Shown here piece after piece: positions 47,750 to 58,950 of a DNA stretch of 64,000 nucleotides; position 1 is the stretch's first letter; each line of letters begins with the position of its first letter. This DNA is from Sclerotinia nivalis (taxonomy: Eukaryota > Ascomycota > Leotiomycetes > Helotiales > Sclerotiniaceae): contig JAPEIS010000009.1 of NCBI GenBank assembly GCA_029531795.1, positions 806,001-870,000 on the forward strand. Reading direction: 5' to 3'. Made by a program: the position numbers and the translations under genes. Below the pieces are notes generated by a model. That model was not told the DNA's origin, made no database searches, and saw only the letters and a list, made by a program, of their open reading frames with translations.

Positions 47750-49511
47750 TTATGCAGGGAGACACTGGGAGTAATATTCATTCTGCTTGATACATGTACC
47801 AGCAGAACAAGACTTTCCGCCCGCGCACTCACCATATAAAGGGACGGAGGCAGCTGAGGAAGCGCTGCTGGTCGTAGCTGGTTTGGGGTTGGCGGATATA
47901 GATGGAGCTGGAGCGGAGCTGGAAGCTTTGGTTACGAGGGTTGTTTTTGGGGTTGCGGATGAGGAGGAGGCTTTAGTGCTAGTGCTGGTGCTGGATGTGG
48001 GAGCTGGGTTTGAGGAGGATTGAGCGGATGTAGTGATAGCTTTGTGGGGGAGAGCAACTGCAGAAGCGGCCGCGCCTCCGTGGACCATGAGTGCGGAGAC
48101 GGGGGTTCTGCCTGGGAAGAAAGAGGTTGGGATGGTTGGGATGGGGATGCTTGCGGTAACGGCGAAAGGAGTGGCTAAATCTTGGGCCATGGTGGAGGCT
48201 TGGTAGCCGGTTGGGATGGCGGCGAGAGACTTGGTTGTGGTGTATGCGGATGGGGAACCGGTGTCGGGCTTGAGACATCCTCCGGAACCGTAGGCATTTT
48301 GGCAGACGTAATTTTCAGTGCTGGTGGTTTCGCTGCCGATGGCAAAATCGGTGATGGTGATGTTTGTGCATGGGGCGGTGGCGGAACAGAGGAGATTGAT
48401 TGGTCCACGTGCAGTGGCGCTGGTTGCAGTTCCCTTCCAGTTGTTGAAGGAGAGATTTTCGTAGATAACTCCTTTACCGGCAGCTACGCTTGCTTCAGGC
48501 CAGGCAGCGTTGATGTCCAAGCTGTAGGCGTTGGAGCGACCAATGAAGTTGTTGAATTGGCAGTCAGAGACGGTTCCACTACCACCATTTGACTTGATCA
48601 TGTACATTTGGTTGGATCCATAAGTGTAGATATTGTTGTAGACAATGTGAGAAATGGCGGTATCTGCTCCGAGAGAGCCCATACCACAACCTCCTGAACT
48701 ATTACAGTAGATGTCTTCGATGAGAAGATGATCGGAAGGATTCTATGGTATGATTAGATAAATTTATTACAAGTTTGTCGAAGATAAAACTTGCCTTGAC
48801 AGTAACACACTCATCCTTGTTAGTAACCTCGATATCGTGAATCCAAAGGTTAGTTCCCCAAACATCAATACCATCGAGACCTCCCTCATTACCACCACGA
48901 ATGATCATGTTGTAAACCTCTCCGTTCTTGCAAGTGTCAATTACGAGATGAAATTGAGGGGCATCGACCAAGGCAATGTCGTGGAGGGACCAGTTGGTAG
49001 CGTCGTAAACTCGGAGGAGGCGTGCACCATAAGTCGAGGATTTGTGAAATTCATAACCATAACCTTGAATAGCACCTGCCGAGGTGCTACTGTACATCTC
49101 GAAATCGGTAGTGTGTTTGATCATGATCATATTTCCAGCATCGCTACCAACACGATAAATAATACCATCAAGTTTAAGTGCCCATGCCGAACCTCCGCTG
49201 AGTGTAACCCAGGTACTCATACCATAATCTCCAGGCGGGACATAAACTGTATAAAGGTAAGGTCTTGGTCAATGGCAGTAGACTTTGGAATACATACCTG
49301 TTCCACCAGTCTTGCAGGCCGCAAAAGCAGAATTAAGCGCCGGGCCAATATCTGCAGTTTTGCTTGCCTTTCCACCATAATTTAAAACGTTACACACTTT
49401 TTTAGCCTTAGATTCTCTCGAGGTCAATGGACCGACTGCACCATTTAATTGTGCTGATACTAAAGCTGGAAGTACGATTGCCGCAAGGGCTGTTAATGTG
49501 CTGAATTGCAT
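47750..49511 (-). CDS. rhgA: Secreted rhamnogalacturonan hydrolase, GH28, with CBM1-like tail
   Basis: Exons 49511-49298, 49246-48795 and 48742-47750 give 552 residues. A signal peptide ([20 protein letters not shown]) precedes the right-handed beta-helix. RG-hydrolase hallmarks are [46 protein letters not shown] and [15 protein letters not shown], which carry the acidic and basic residues of the GH28 site in this subfamily. The region up to [14 protein letters not shown] matches the RhgA type. A Ser/Thr/Ala/Pro linker leads to [18 protein letters not shown] and YYSQCLPA, a short CBM1-like module. The enzyme cleaves the galacturonate-rhamnose backbone of pectin outside the cell and suits a plant pathogen or saprobe. 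The second intron has a GC donor (AAG|GCAAGT...CATAG). Confidence 0.93.
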
Positions 49512-51401
49512 TTTGTAGATACTATAACTTGAAAAGGACGATTGAAAGAAGGAATGAAAGAATGAATGGACAATGGTAAAAACCAAAAACGATGACGAAG
49601 CTCAAAAAAGAGTGAAAGGCAGACAAGTCTGCGTTTGGAGTAGAAGAAGAGAAGTCAAAGATGGAAATTCTTAAGGAACGTTTGAAAGATCTGGAAGTAT
49701 ATTTGCCTATATGTATACGGGTATGTACTGGTAGTGATAACCATGTACTCGCTCGAGGATATGCCCATGTAAGAATCCGATCAAATCAATCAAATCAATC
49801 AAAACTTTAAGGGTGGGGAATTATGGGCCGGCGCACCTTGCGCCAGGGAAGTCAGCGTGATGCGGATCATGTTGATGAAGTTAAAATGACTCCACGGTAG
49901 CCAATTAAAGTAAACTTTAGATTAAAAGACAGTACGGGAGTAGTTGTTTAGATGGGCTCGTTTAGATGGGAAATCCAAAAGAACCTTCTTGGCTTCTTAC
50001 AGATGATTTCATGTAAATAGGAGGGGAAAATGTGGTACTAATCTCGAGTTAATCTCGAGTATATCTGAAACTCCGATCCACTCCAAGTGGTTAAATATCA
50101 TGACTTTACCCATTGAGTCGTAGTTTGCGAGTTTGCGACACGATTAGCTTTTGGAATACCATGTATCCCCTGAATGCAGATACAGTTCTATCTTGTTTGT
50201 TCGATGTTGCTGCTTTTAAAGAAATCTTCTCCATATGTTTGACATCAATTAGAGAGAGCTCTCATAAGTTGTAAAGTCTGCATCCCAATAGAAAGGAGTG
50301 TTCCCATTCGGTAACCATGTTTCATGTATATCAAGTATATACTTCAAACGTCTACGAGTGTAGCCAGACTTGTTTGTACCCTGGTACAGCGATTTGTTTT
50401 TCGACTTCGCATGAACCATGGAATTTTCGGAAACCTTTTCGGTGAATTTATCAGACGGAAACTTTTGTTTCTTCCAAAGACAGTACCTACTCCGCAACAT
50501 ATCCCCTTCGGATACACCCCTTAAATGTTTCCAGGCGATAATCACTGAGTTTTGGGATTTGTGGTCCTAGATTCCCATGTAAAATACCGGTAGATGTACG
50601 AAAGTAACTTGTTTCACCAAATTCTGATCTAAAGTATTTAATATATTAATAGATTCGCACGGAGTTGACGAAGTTTTGATATGTTGATAAAGATGTTCAT
50701 GAGTTCTTCCAGGGGAACTTTTCGAACTTTTCGATTTGGAAAGATTCCCTCTTTTACTCGGAAAGACGACGAAAGAACCAATAAAGGAATTTTATATTTC
50801 CAAGATTAAAAGCGGTCGACCAAAGTTGTCGAGAGATATTATTTGATCCCCAGGACTCCCTGAGAACTCCATACCAAGATCTTGCTCCAAGAGATTAATT
50901 AGGATAAGCACTGGTGAAAATATGTACTGTGAATGTGCATCGAAGCCAATGTATCTGATCCAGCCGAGAGCGTATCACGAGTATAACGAAAACGGAAATG
51001 AAGGGAAATGTCAAGTCATTTTTTCATGGTAAATATTTTCAAAGTTGTGAAAAAGTTTGTGTGGTATGATATTAGATGATTACATATACGAGATCGAGTG
51101 ACAGGATAGAAATGAGATTTTTAAAGATGTGCGAGGCTGAGGCTACGAAGTCGGAGTTCAAGATAAGTGTGGCTGATGCGGGGCTCTTTACTAAGCGTGG
51201 CGGGTAACATGTAGCCAACCTGAGGCTGTCTAAATAATTTTTGGCAGACGAAGGGCTTTCAACAAACGCGACTTGCTGAGTTGAACGCGCTGATCAGGGA
51301 AGAAGTTTGTTCAATACTCGGCTTTTTGTTTGGTTATTTCGATCCCTCCGCAGTTTGTTTCAGTGGCCATTTGATCTAGAAACCCTCGTACATCTTTAAA
51401 C
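49512..51401. other. Divergent intergenic region (GH28 / CCT5)
   Basis: About 1.9 kb without a supported gene. The frame at 50249-50545 (-) has no recognised domain. It must include both promoters. Short repeated words such as CGAGTTAATCTCGAGTATA near 50045 are visible but not interpretable. Confidence 0.45.
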
Positions 51402-53276
51402 ATGGCGATGAGTAAGTTTTTCCCTGCTCCTACTGGTTATATGTCTTTTAGAGCTTCTGCTAACCACCCCGCTATGCAGATATTGACATGTCGCAGGGTA
51501 CGTTGTACTTGTATACTCCGTCACACTTTTCTGGAAGCTTACAATGGATTTATAGCGTCTGTGATAAAGGATGAGCAAGGCAGACCTTTCATCGTTGTCA
51601 GAGAGTAAGGTTCTATGTTCTTTCTGTTTAAAGTCAAAGTACTGAAGAGGTTACAGTCAGGGAAAGAAGAAGAGACAACATGGAAATGAGGCAGTCAAAT
51701 CACATATCCTAGCAGCAAGAACAGTAGCCAATATTGTCAAGACCTCCCTTGGTCCACGAGGCCTGGATAAGATCCTCATTTCCCCAGATGGCGATATTAC
51801 AGTTACCAACGACGGTGCTACCATTTTGGGACAGATGGAGATTCAGAACCACGTTGCAAAGCTTTTAGTCGAACTTTCCAAATCCCAGGATGACGAAATC
51901 GGTGATGGTACAACTGGTGTGGTAGTTTTGGCTGGTGCCTTGTTAGAACAAGCTGCCGAACTTATCGACAAGGGAATTCACCCTATTCGGATAGCCGACG
52001 GGTACGACCAAGCTTGTGATATTGCTGTTGCGGAGCTGGATAGAATTGCCGATACTATCGAATTCACAAAAACACAGAAGGAGAATTTAGTCAAGGTTGC
52101 AAGGACAAGTTTGGGAAGCAAAATCGTCTCCAAGGCTCATGACCAATTCGCAAACATTGCTGTTGATGCTATCCTATCTGTTGCTGATTTGGAGCGCAAG
52201 GATGTTGACTTTGACTTGATTAAGGTTGATGGTAAGGTTGGTGGATCTCTTGAGGATACTTTACTGGTTCAAGGTGTTATTGTCGACAAGGACTTTTCAC
52301 ATCCTCAGATGCCCGATGAGGTTCGAGATGCCAAGATCGCTATTCTCACATGTGCATTTGAACCACCCAAGCCAAAAACCAAGCATAAGCTCGATATCAC
52401 CTCCGTTGAAGAGTTTAAAAAACTACAAACATATGAAAAGGACAAGTTCACCGAGATGGTTCAACAAATTAAGGATACTGGTGCCAATCTTGTTATATGC
52501 CAGTGGGGATTTGATGATGAAGCAAACCATCTTTTATTACAAAGCCAATTACCAGCCGTGAGATGGGTCGGAGGACCAGAAATAGAATTAATCGCCATTG
52601 CAACAAACGGCAGAATCGTACCAAGATTTGAGGATTTATCGGCTGAGAAACTCGGAAAAGCTGGATTAGTCAGAGAAATGAGTTTCGGTACTACTAGGGA
52701 GAAGATGTTGGTCATTGAGGAATGTGCAAACACTCGTGCCGTCACAATATTTGTTAGAGGAAGCAACAAGATGGTATGTCGTACCAAATTAAAATACTTA
52801 CGTCGTCGCTAACAGTAGGACAGATTATCGATGAGGCCAAACGCTCTCTTCACGATGCATTATGTGTTGTTCGTAACCTTGTTAAGGATAATAGAGTTGT
52901 TTATGGTGGTGGTGCGGCAGAAATAGCATGCTCCTTAGCCGTCGAAGATGCCGCTGTTAAGTCACCTGGTCTTGAACAATACGCTATGCGTGCGTTTGCC
53001 GATGCCCTTGACGCAATTCCAATGGCTTTAGCAGAAAATTCCGGTCTTTCATCGATCGAAACTCTGGCCTCCGTTAAGAGTCGACAAGCTACCGAGAAGA
53101 ACACAAGATTGGGTGTTGATTGTATGCAAACCGGTAGTAATGATATGAGAGATGCTTTCGTTATCGATCCATTGATCGGTAAGAAGCAACAGTTGATGTT
53201 GGCAACGCAACTTTGTCGTATGGTATTGAAGATCAATAACGTCATCATTGCCGGAAACGACGAGAATGAATTTTAG
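51402..53276 (+). CDS. CCT5: Chaperonin CCT/TRiC subunit epsilon
   Basis: Exons 51402-51411, 51480-51497, 51556-51604, 51657-52773 and 52824-53276 join in phase to 548 residues, the normal length for CCT5. Group II chaperonin motifs are [38 protein letters not shown] and the GGGAAEIA box near the C-terminus. The epsilon identity rests on MNIDMSQ and FIVVREQG-type N-terminus and on the apical and C-terminal sequence ([15 protein letters not shown]). CCT folds actin, tubulin and other cytosolic proteins. The first two coding exons are only 10 and 18 nt. The gene is intact. Confidence 0.95.
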
Positions 53277-54880
53277 AATGGGAAAATATACCATAGTAAA
53301 TATAAGCTAGGGTTCCAAGATCAAATAAATTCATTTAAGCGCTTCATGTTAATATACCAATTGATTCTCCCAAGAATGAGGCTATCGTCATCGTTGGGCC
53401 GCTCTAATGTGCAAAACACTTTTCGTTACGAATTGGGACAATTGCTCAGTGTGGTAAGGTGGCCTTGTCATCACTTCGAATTTACCAGTGTATTGCCCAA
53501 AGGCATCAAGAATCGATCGGCAACTGATCAATTCCTTCCTGATCCTAATCTTCTATTGGCTAGAGGCCACGACTTCCCATTCTGGAAACAAAAGCACATT
53601 TACCACAGCGTGAGTCACGAGCTAGCTAAGCTAATATCTGAACCTTCCCCGATACAAACATAGCTAGTAGGATCAAGAACTTCCTAACTTCACTAACTGC
53701 TAGCCTCTTAACTTCATACTAGCGAACAAGCACTAGAGGCAAAGGAAAGATTCACAATCCTTTCGCCCGTTTGCCTGCTGTTATGAATATCATTGATTAA
53801 TTGCCAACCGCAAAAGTGCACCACCAATACCTAACTAACCTATCTACTACTTTTCTCCACTCGCCCTCCTACATTCACAAGCTTTTGATAGGCACCGACA
53901 GTGAATTTTATCGTATCATCTCTTCTTGAGCTAAGTGTCACACTTCACTATTATCACACTTTACTATTATCACACGTCACTTATTATCACACTTTACTAT
54001 TATCACACGTCACTATTATCACACTTCACTATTATCACACGTCACTATTCACACACTTCACTCTTACCCCTCATTTACTTCCTTAAGTCCGAAACAAGGA
54101 CTTATTAGCCACCTAGTAGTTACAAGTACTTACCTAAGTATTGGTATGATTCACACCTTGAGCCTCATCCAATACTTTAAATTCACTTACACCTTATATC
54201 AAGTAACCTCAACTCCCTCCAAACCTTTTCACTTCAACATCATTGAGAATTCATTTGAGAAAGTCATCCAATTCATCTTATCTCTCATCAACTTATTGAC
54301 AATCAAGGCCAAATCAAAGATTCCCTCACTTTCACTCGAAAAGCCACAGCAGTGAACACATAACAACATTACATTCAAGAACAATAGAAACGCCACAAAT
54401 AACTTTCGGCTCCCTCATTTTAACCTCTACAACCTGCGGAAGAGATTGCTCTTTAAGCGCAACTTCTTCCTATTTTTTTACTTTCTATTTTCTTTTGGTA
54501 TACGCTACTTGCCACTAGCAATACACTTGTTGCTCGGCACACACACACTTGGGAGGCGCAACTCCCTTCTTCACTTAAATACTTCCAATTCCTGCATAAC
54601 AACGACAACATCGAAACCAACCGAAACACCTGATACGCCCGCCACACTCTGATAAAACCTCTTGTTTATTACAAATTACTTCAGGATACTATCAATTCAA
54701 GGTTCATTCTTCAATTCTATTTCAAACACTCGAACGTCCCATACTCGTTGTTCTTAACTTTTTTACATTGGATTCTTCCTATTTTCTGCAACGCAGATAA
54801 TTGCAAATTTGGTCTATTACATATCTGAATACAATCGTAGACCTTTTACTTTACGATAACATCATCTCTCCCCTATCAAG
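53277..54880. other. Spacer and probable long leader of the CCCH gene
   Basis: About 1.6 kb with no supported gene. It contains the tandem repeat at 53938-54063 and a CT-rich, ACAACA-rich stretch before 54881 that looks like a long fungal 5' leader. Frames at 54146 and 54446 are not supported. Confidence 0.45.
53938..54063. repeat. 16-bp tandem repeat (ACTATTATCACACTTC type)
   Basis: About eight imperfect copies of TATTATCACAC followed by TTCAC, TTTAC or GTCAC. Two alternating variants (CACTTTACTATTAT and CACGTCACTATTAT) occur. Confidence 0.85.
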
Positions 54881-57118
54881 ATGACTTTCACTAGCTTTTA
54901 CGAGCAACCTCTTCGACAGATTTTCGCTGAAGCGGCTGAGATCAATCGCCGCAGCAGGGTCTCTTCTCGCAATCCTGTTACCTCAGCTGCACCAAAAAAA
55001 GCATTTTCCAATGCTCCAGCCAAAGTTGCACAACTTAACACCAACTCAACTGTTCACAAAGTAGTTGATTCTTCACTAGCTGGCATCGATGGGTTACAGC
55101 GCCAAATTAAGGTTGCTCGCTCTATTTCGAATGTCACGAGTGCACCAATTGTCACTCTTGCAGCTGCTCCTGGAGCAGTTGAACCTCGGGAAGCTGTCAT
55201 TGATCAAGGACTTGAGCGGATCAAGGCCGCCCACTCCCCTCCTCTCTGGGTTGCACCAGTTGTTACCATTTCAGCTGCCCCTGTAGTAGTTGAACCCCAG
55301 GAAGCTGTCATCGACCGAGGGCTTGAGCGAATCAAAGCTGCTCACTCCGCTCCTCTCCCAAGTACACCAATCGGAAAAGGCTTAGCTGTTCCTGTAATTG
55401 GATCCCAAAGATCTAGCGTCGATCGTGGACTTGAACGAATCAAGGCCGCTCACTCTCCTCCTCCTCCGGTTGCATCAGTCAAGGCAACTCAAGCTATTCT
55501 TGTAGTCGAACCACAAGCAGCTGCACCAAAAAAAGTCGTCCCAATTGAATCGGTCAAATTTGCACAAGATGGCAACATTAAAACAGGCGTCAATGACGGA
55601 CTTGATCGGATCAAGGCCGCTTGCTCTTCTTCTGATGTCCCAGTTACACCAACTCTACCTATTAATGTCTGCAAATTCTTCTTGAGTCGCAATGGATGCA
55701 AATACGAGGATAATTGTCCGTCATTTCACGATTATGATGCTCTCATTAGGTGTAAAGAGCAATGGGCAGCTAGTGATGCGAAGAAGCTTGAGCAAGTTCG
55801 CTCTAATCAACAGCTTGCATATACCCAGAAAGTTCTTGCCCTCAAGAGCAACAATGCCAAGGTTTCGATTGTTGTTGCTACCCCTTCAAAGTCCTCTTTA
55901 AAAGAGACGACAAAAAAGAGATCAGCTTCCAAAGGCTATCGGTCTCCTCGTGGTTATCATCGGAAGCATTGCCTGTTTTCACACGAAAATCTCCCTTCGG
56001 AGGAGCCAGAAAAGCTTATCGACGACACCATTCCTGGTGAAGTTCAAATTCCCAAATGTCCCAAGGCCATGCTACGCAAACGCAAGGCCAGTAAGGCCTC
56101 CAAGGCTCCTGTGGTCAAGGTTACTGAGCCTGAGCCAGAGGCGACACTCCCAGTTCTCAAACCTATTGTATGGGCAAACAATCCTTATTTGGGTGATGAA
56201 GACTACTGCGACAATGCTATCTGGCAAATTTTCGGTAAACCCTGTCCAACAAAGGAGGAAGCTATCAAATGGTGTCAAGAGATGCAGTCAAATGGTAACT
56301 TTAAGCATTTCACCCTCGATGATATCATCAGATGGGCACGTGCCATGGATATATCAGACAGGGATGAGTTCCTTACCCATATAGGGTACATACCAGGCAT
56401 TTTGGAAAGGTTTGAACCTAGAGTACAACTCTATATCGAAAGACTCAGAGCCAAGTATGATGCAGAGGAAGCTAGACCAAAATATGACACTTTCCACTGT
56501 TTCGGTAAACTTCCTCCTGAGTTGTGTCTGAAGATCTGGGGCTTCGCAGCCCGGACAGGGAGAACCCTTACTGTCAGTCTTAACAAGAAGCAAATCCATA
56601 CTTCAGAAGGTCCTGGCATATTCATACGTCAATTGGGATCCGGAGGTTCGCCATTGTGGTACGTCAACAAACAATCGCAAGCAGCATCAATGATGGATAA
56701 ATATTGTGGATATTACTTTGGCTGCGATTATTTCTCTCCGCGTTTCGATACTTTGTTTCTCAATGATTCCGCTGCATCGCTTAATCTTTTCACCAGTCAA
56801 ATTGCCCTCTGGAGAGGGAATGTTATCCAACGATTGTCCTTCCCTCATTACCAACTTTGCAACGTCACCTACATGCCTAGATTTGCTGCCGATCTCCTTG
56901 AAGCTTTCCCAAGTCTAATTCGCATTGAATTCTGGCTCTCGGATGGGGATTACTATTCCAAGTACCTCAAGAAATCTGCCAGTGTTATCCAAAAAGCTAA
57001 TACTGCAATTGCTCAGGCCTACGGAGTTCGTGTTGGTGTTAAACCACCACGTGTTCGATTTGCCATAGTACCAGAGGAACGTGCATTGGAAATCGGAATC
57101 GGTGGTGGATTGTGGTAG
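54881..57118 (+). CDS. CCCH zinc-finger / 2EXR-domain protein with N-terminal repeats
   Basis: A single 2,238-bp frame encodes 745 residues. The N-terminal third holds four copies of D-x-GLERIKAAHSPP-type repeats (VIDQGLERIKAAHSPP, VIDRGLERIKAAHSAP, SVDRGLERIKAAHSPP, VNDGLDRIKAACSS, about residues 108-250) spaced by Ala/Pro/Val linkers. A CCCH finger CKFFLSRNGCKYEDNCPSFH fits C-x8-C-x5-C-x3-H (about residues 267-286) and would bind RNA. A second, weaker element is HRKHCLFSHEN. The C-terminal half has a 2EXR-like domain: FHCFGKLPPELCLKIWGFA (about residue 540), VNKQS and FDTLFLND. Such 2EXR proteins are fungal-specific and of unknown function. The fused arrangement is intact. Possible RNA-related role. 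Confidence 0.82.
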   Translation: MTFTSFYEQPLRQIFAEAAEINRRSRVSSRNPVTSAAPKKAFSNAPAKVAQLNTNSTVHKVVDSSLAGIDGLQRQIKVARSISNVTSAPIVTLAAAPGAVEPREAVIDQGLERIKAAHSPPLWVAPVVTISAAPVVVEPQEAVIDRGLERIKAAHSAPLPSTPIGKGLAVPVIGSQRSSVDRGLERIKAAHSPPPPVASVKATQAILVVEPQAAAPKKVVPIESVKFAQDGNIKTGVNDGLDRIKAACSSSDVPVTPTLPINVCKFFLSRNGCKYEDNCPSFHDYDALIRCKEQWAASDAKKLEQVRSNQQLAYTQKVLALKSNNAKVSIVVATPSKSSLKETTKKRSASKGYRSPRGYHRKHCLFSHENLPSEEPEKLIDDTIPGEVQIPKCPKAMLRKRKASKASKAPVVKVTEPEPEATLPVLKPIVWANNPYLGDEDYCDNAIWQIFGKPCPTKEEAIKWCQEMQSNGNFKHFTLDDIIRWARAMDISDRDEFLTHIGYIPGILERFEPRVQLYIERLRAKYDAEEARPKYDTFHCFGKLPPELCLKIWGFAARTGRTLTVSLNKKQIHTSEGPGIFIRQLGSGGSPLWYVNKQSQAASMMDKYCGYYFGCDYFSPRFDTLFLNDSAASLNLFTSQIALWRGNVIQRLSFPHYQLCNVTYMPRFAADLLEAFPSLIRIEFWLSDGDYYSKYLKKSASVIQKANTAIAQAYGVRVGVKPPRVRFAIVPEERALEIGIGGGLW

Positions 57119-57826
57119 ATGGCGGCGGTGTTTTTTTGAGCGTGGTTTGGTTTGTTCGCTGGGTGTGTTCTTTAGATTCTGGATGTGCTCTACAGTGCTT
57201 TCGGTCCTAATTTTCCCCTTCCCGGTGTAGTTTCTGGCATGCTCTGGTACGATTATTGAAGGATTTGCGATGAATTTGACTGATTTTGATGGAAAATTGG
57301 TTTGGACATATGGGAATGAGGGGAGGGGACTTAACTTTTAAGAAATTGTATACGTTTGAAGTATGAATATTAGTTATCTTGTGATTGGGAAGGAGATGAA
57401 TGGGTGGCATGACGTGATGAAGGAGTGGCGATGATTAAATTAGTAGAAGATAGAATATTGTAAATTGAATTAAAATGAAAGAATGAAATTACAGAAATTA
57501 TTGACTTGCTTGAAGAGAAGATGTATAAGGTGAATAATAAACCTGTTAGAAAGACAACTTGGATAATTTATTAGAAAGAAGTCTCTAATTGAAGTTTGAA
57601 TTTAATAAGGAATAATGATAATTAAATAATTGAATAACTGGATTTCATTAGAGGGGAGAATAGCATAGATAGTATAATAGTATAACTAATTGATTGATCT
57701 ATTATCTAGATATTATAAATTATAAATTATCAATTATCAATTATCAATAAATAATCGTTATTATTAATTTCTAAGTTCTAAGTTCTAAATTCTCAAGTCT
57801 GAAGTTTTTAAAGATAAATATTGATT

Positions 57827-57886
<60 letters not shown>
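57827..57886. repeat. (GATA)n microsatellite
   Basis: About 15 perfect ATAG/GATA units without interruption. Confidence 0.95.
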
Positions 57887-58931
57887 GTATTAAAAATAGT
57901 TGATTTAGTTGACTTAGTTGATTCAGATAGGTAATTGGAGTTGGAGTTGAAAGTAGGGATAGAAATTGGAAGAGATGTGGAATTATGATTAAGGGATAAG
58001 GGAAGGATGGGTGGGAGATGAGGGGAGGGATTATTGAAGGATGAGGGGTGGATGAGGGATGATTAAGGGTTGGAGATGTAAGGATGTAGGGATGTGAAGA
58101 TGGGGTGTTGATGAATAGATTGAGGAGGGATATATTTTGGATGTTTTGTTGGTTTGGAGTTTGGGTTGGAGTGGGGTTTTGGGAGGGAGGGCGATGGTGG
58201 GAGGGTGGTAGTAGGTAGTAGGTGAGATGGTAGTGAGTGAGATGGTAGTGGGTGAGATGAGACGAGGTATTGCTGGTATTGAGAAGGATTGGATGAAATT
58301 AAAAGAGCTTAACCAAATAAATACAAACTCCAAAAACGGAATGAAGATGAAACACATGATTTGATTTGATGCCAAAAAATAATCGAAATATAAAATCAAA
58401 GAGCGAAAGAGGAGTTATTCCCTCTATCAATCCTCCCCATCCAATTCCCTTACTTAAGTATATATACCGAGGAATTCCTCAATCAATGATTTGATTTCAC
58501 TGATGCTCAAAAAAGCTTAGAATATATTCCAATGACTTTAATTCCGTTTATATTCTCTCGGAGAACTTTCCACAGAGTTGAGTTAGTGGAGAGAATATGG
58601 TGTCTGCGCTTTTGCTTTTACTATATGATGAACATCGTCATGAGAACTTGACTCGAAGATCTAGATGGAAATGAGAATTCATGGGATGATTATCTATATT
58701 CGTGGTACCGGTGTGGAATTCCATATCTGGTTTAGTCCTGATGAATATTTGGGGTATATATTATTGGAAGATAGATAGCTGCTCCTAACAAAATACTTGA
58801 TGAATCGTATGAAAAATAACCAGGAAAATTGTATTGTAAGATTAACTGTGATTGCAGAACGAAAATATGCATTAAGTCTTCTGGAAATAAATCTTGCTTG
58901 AATTGGTATGATGAGGGCTATAGTAGTCGAC

Positions 58932-58950
58932 CGGTCCTTTCAAAGGACCG
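58932..58950. repeat. Perfect 19-bp palindrome
   Basis: CGGTCCTTT and AAAGGACCG flank a single central C. No gene is nearby and no function can be assigned. Confidence 0.8.

Noticed and set aside
47787..48592. Long plus-strand frames antisense to the GH28 gene
   Set aside because: Shadow frames created by codon bias on the opposite strand. The minus-strand reading has a full signal peptide, family motifs and introns.
50249..50545. 98-codon minus-strand frame between GH28 and CCT5
   Set aside because: No domain recognised. It is basic and Lys/Ser-rich but has no supporting splice or start context.
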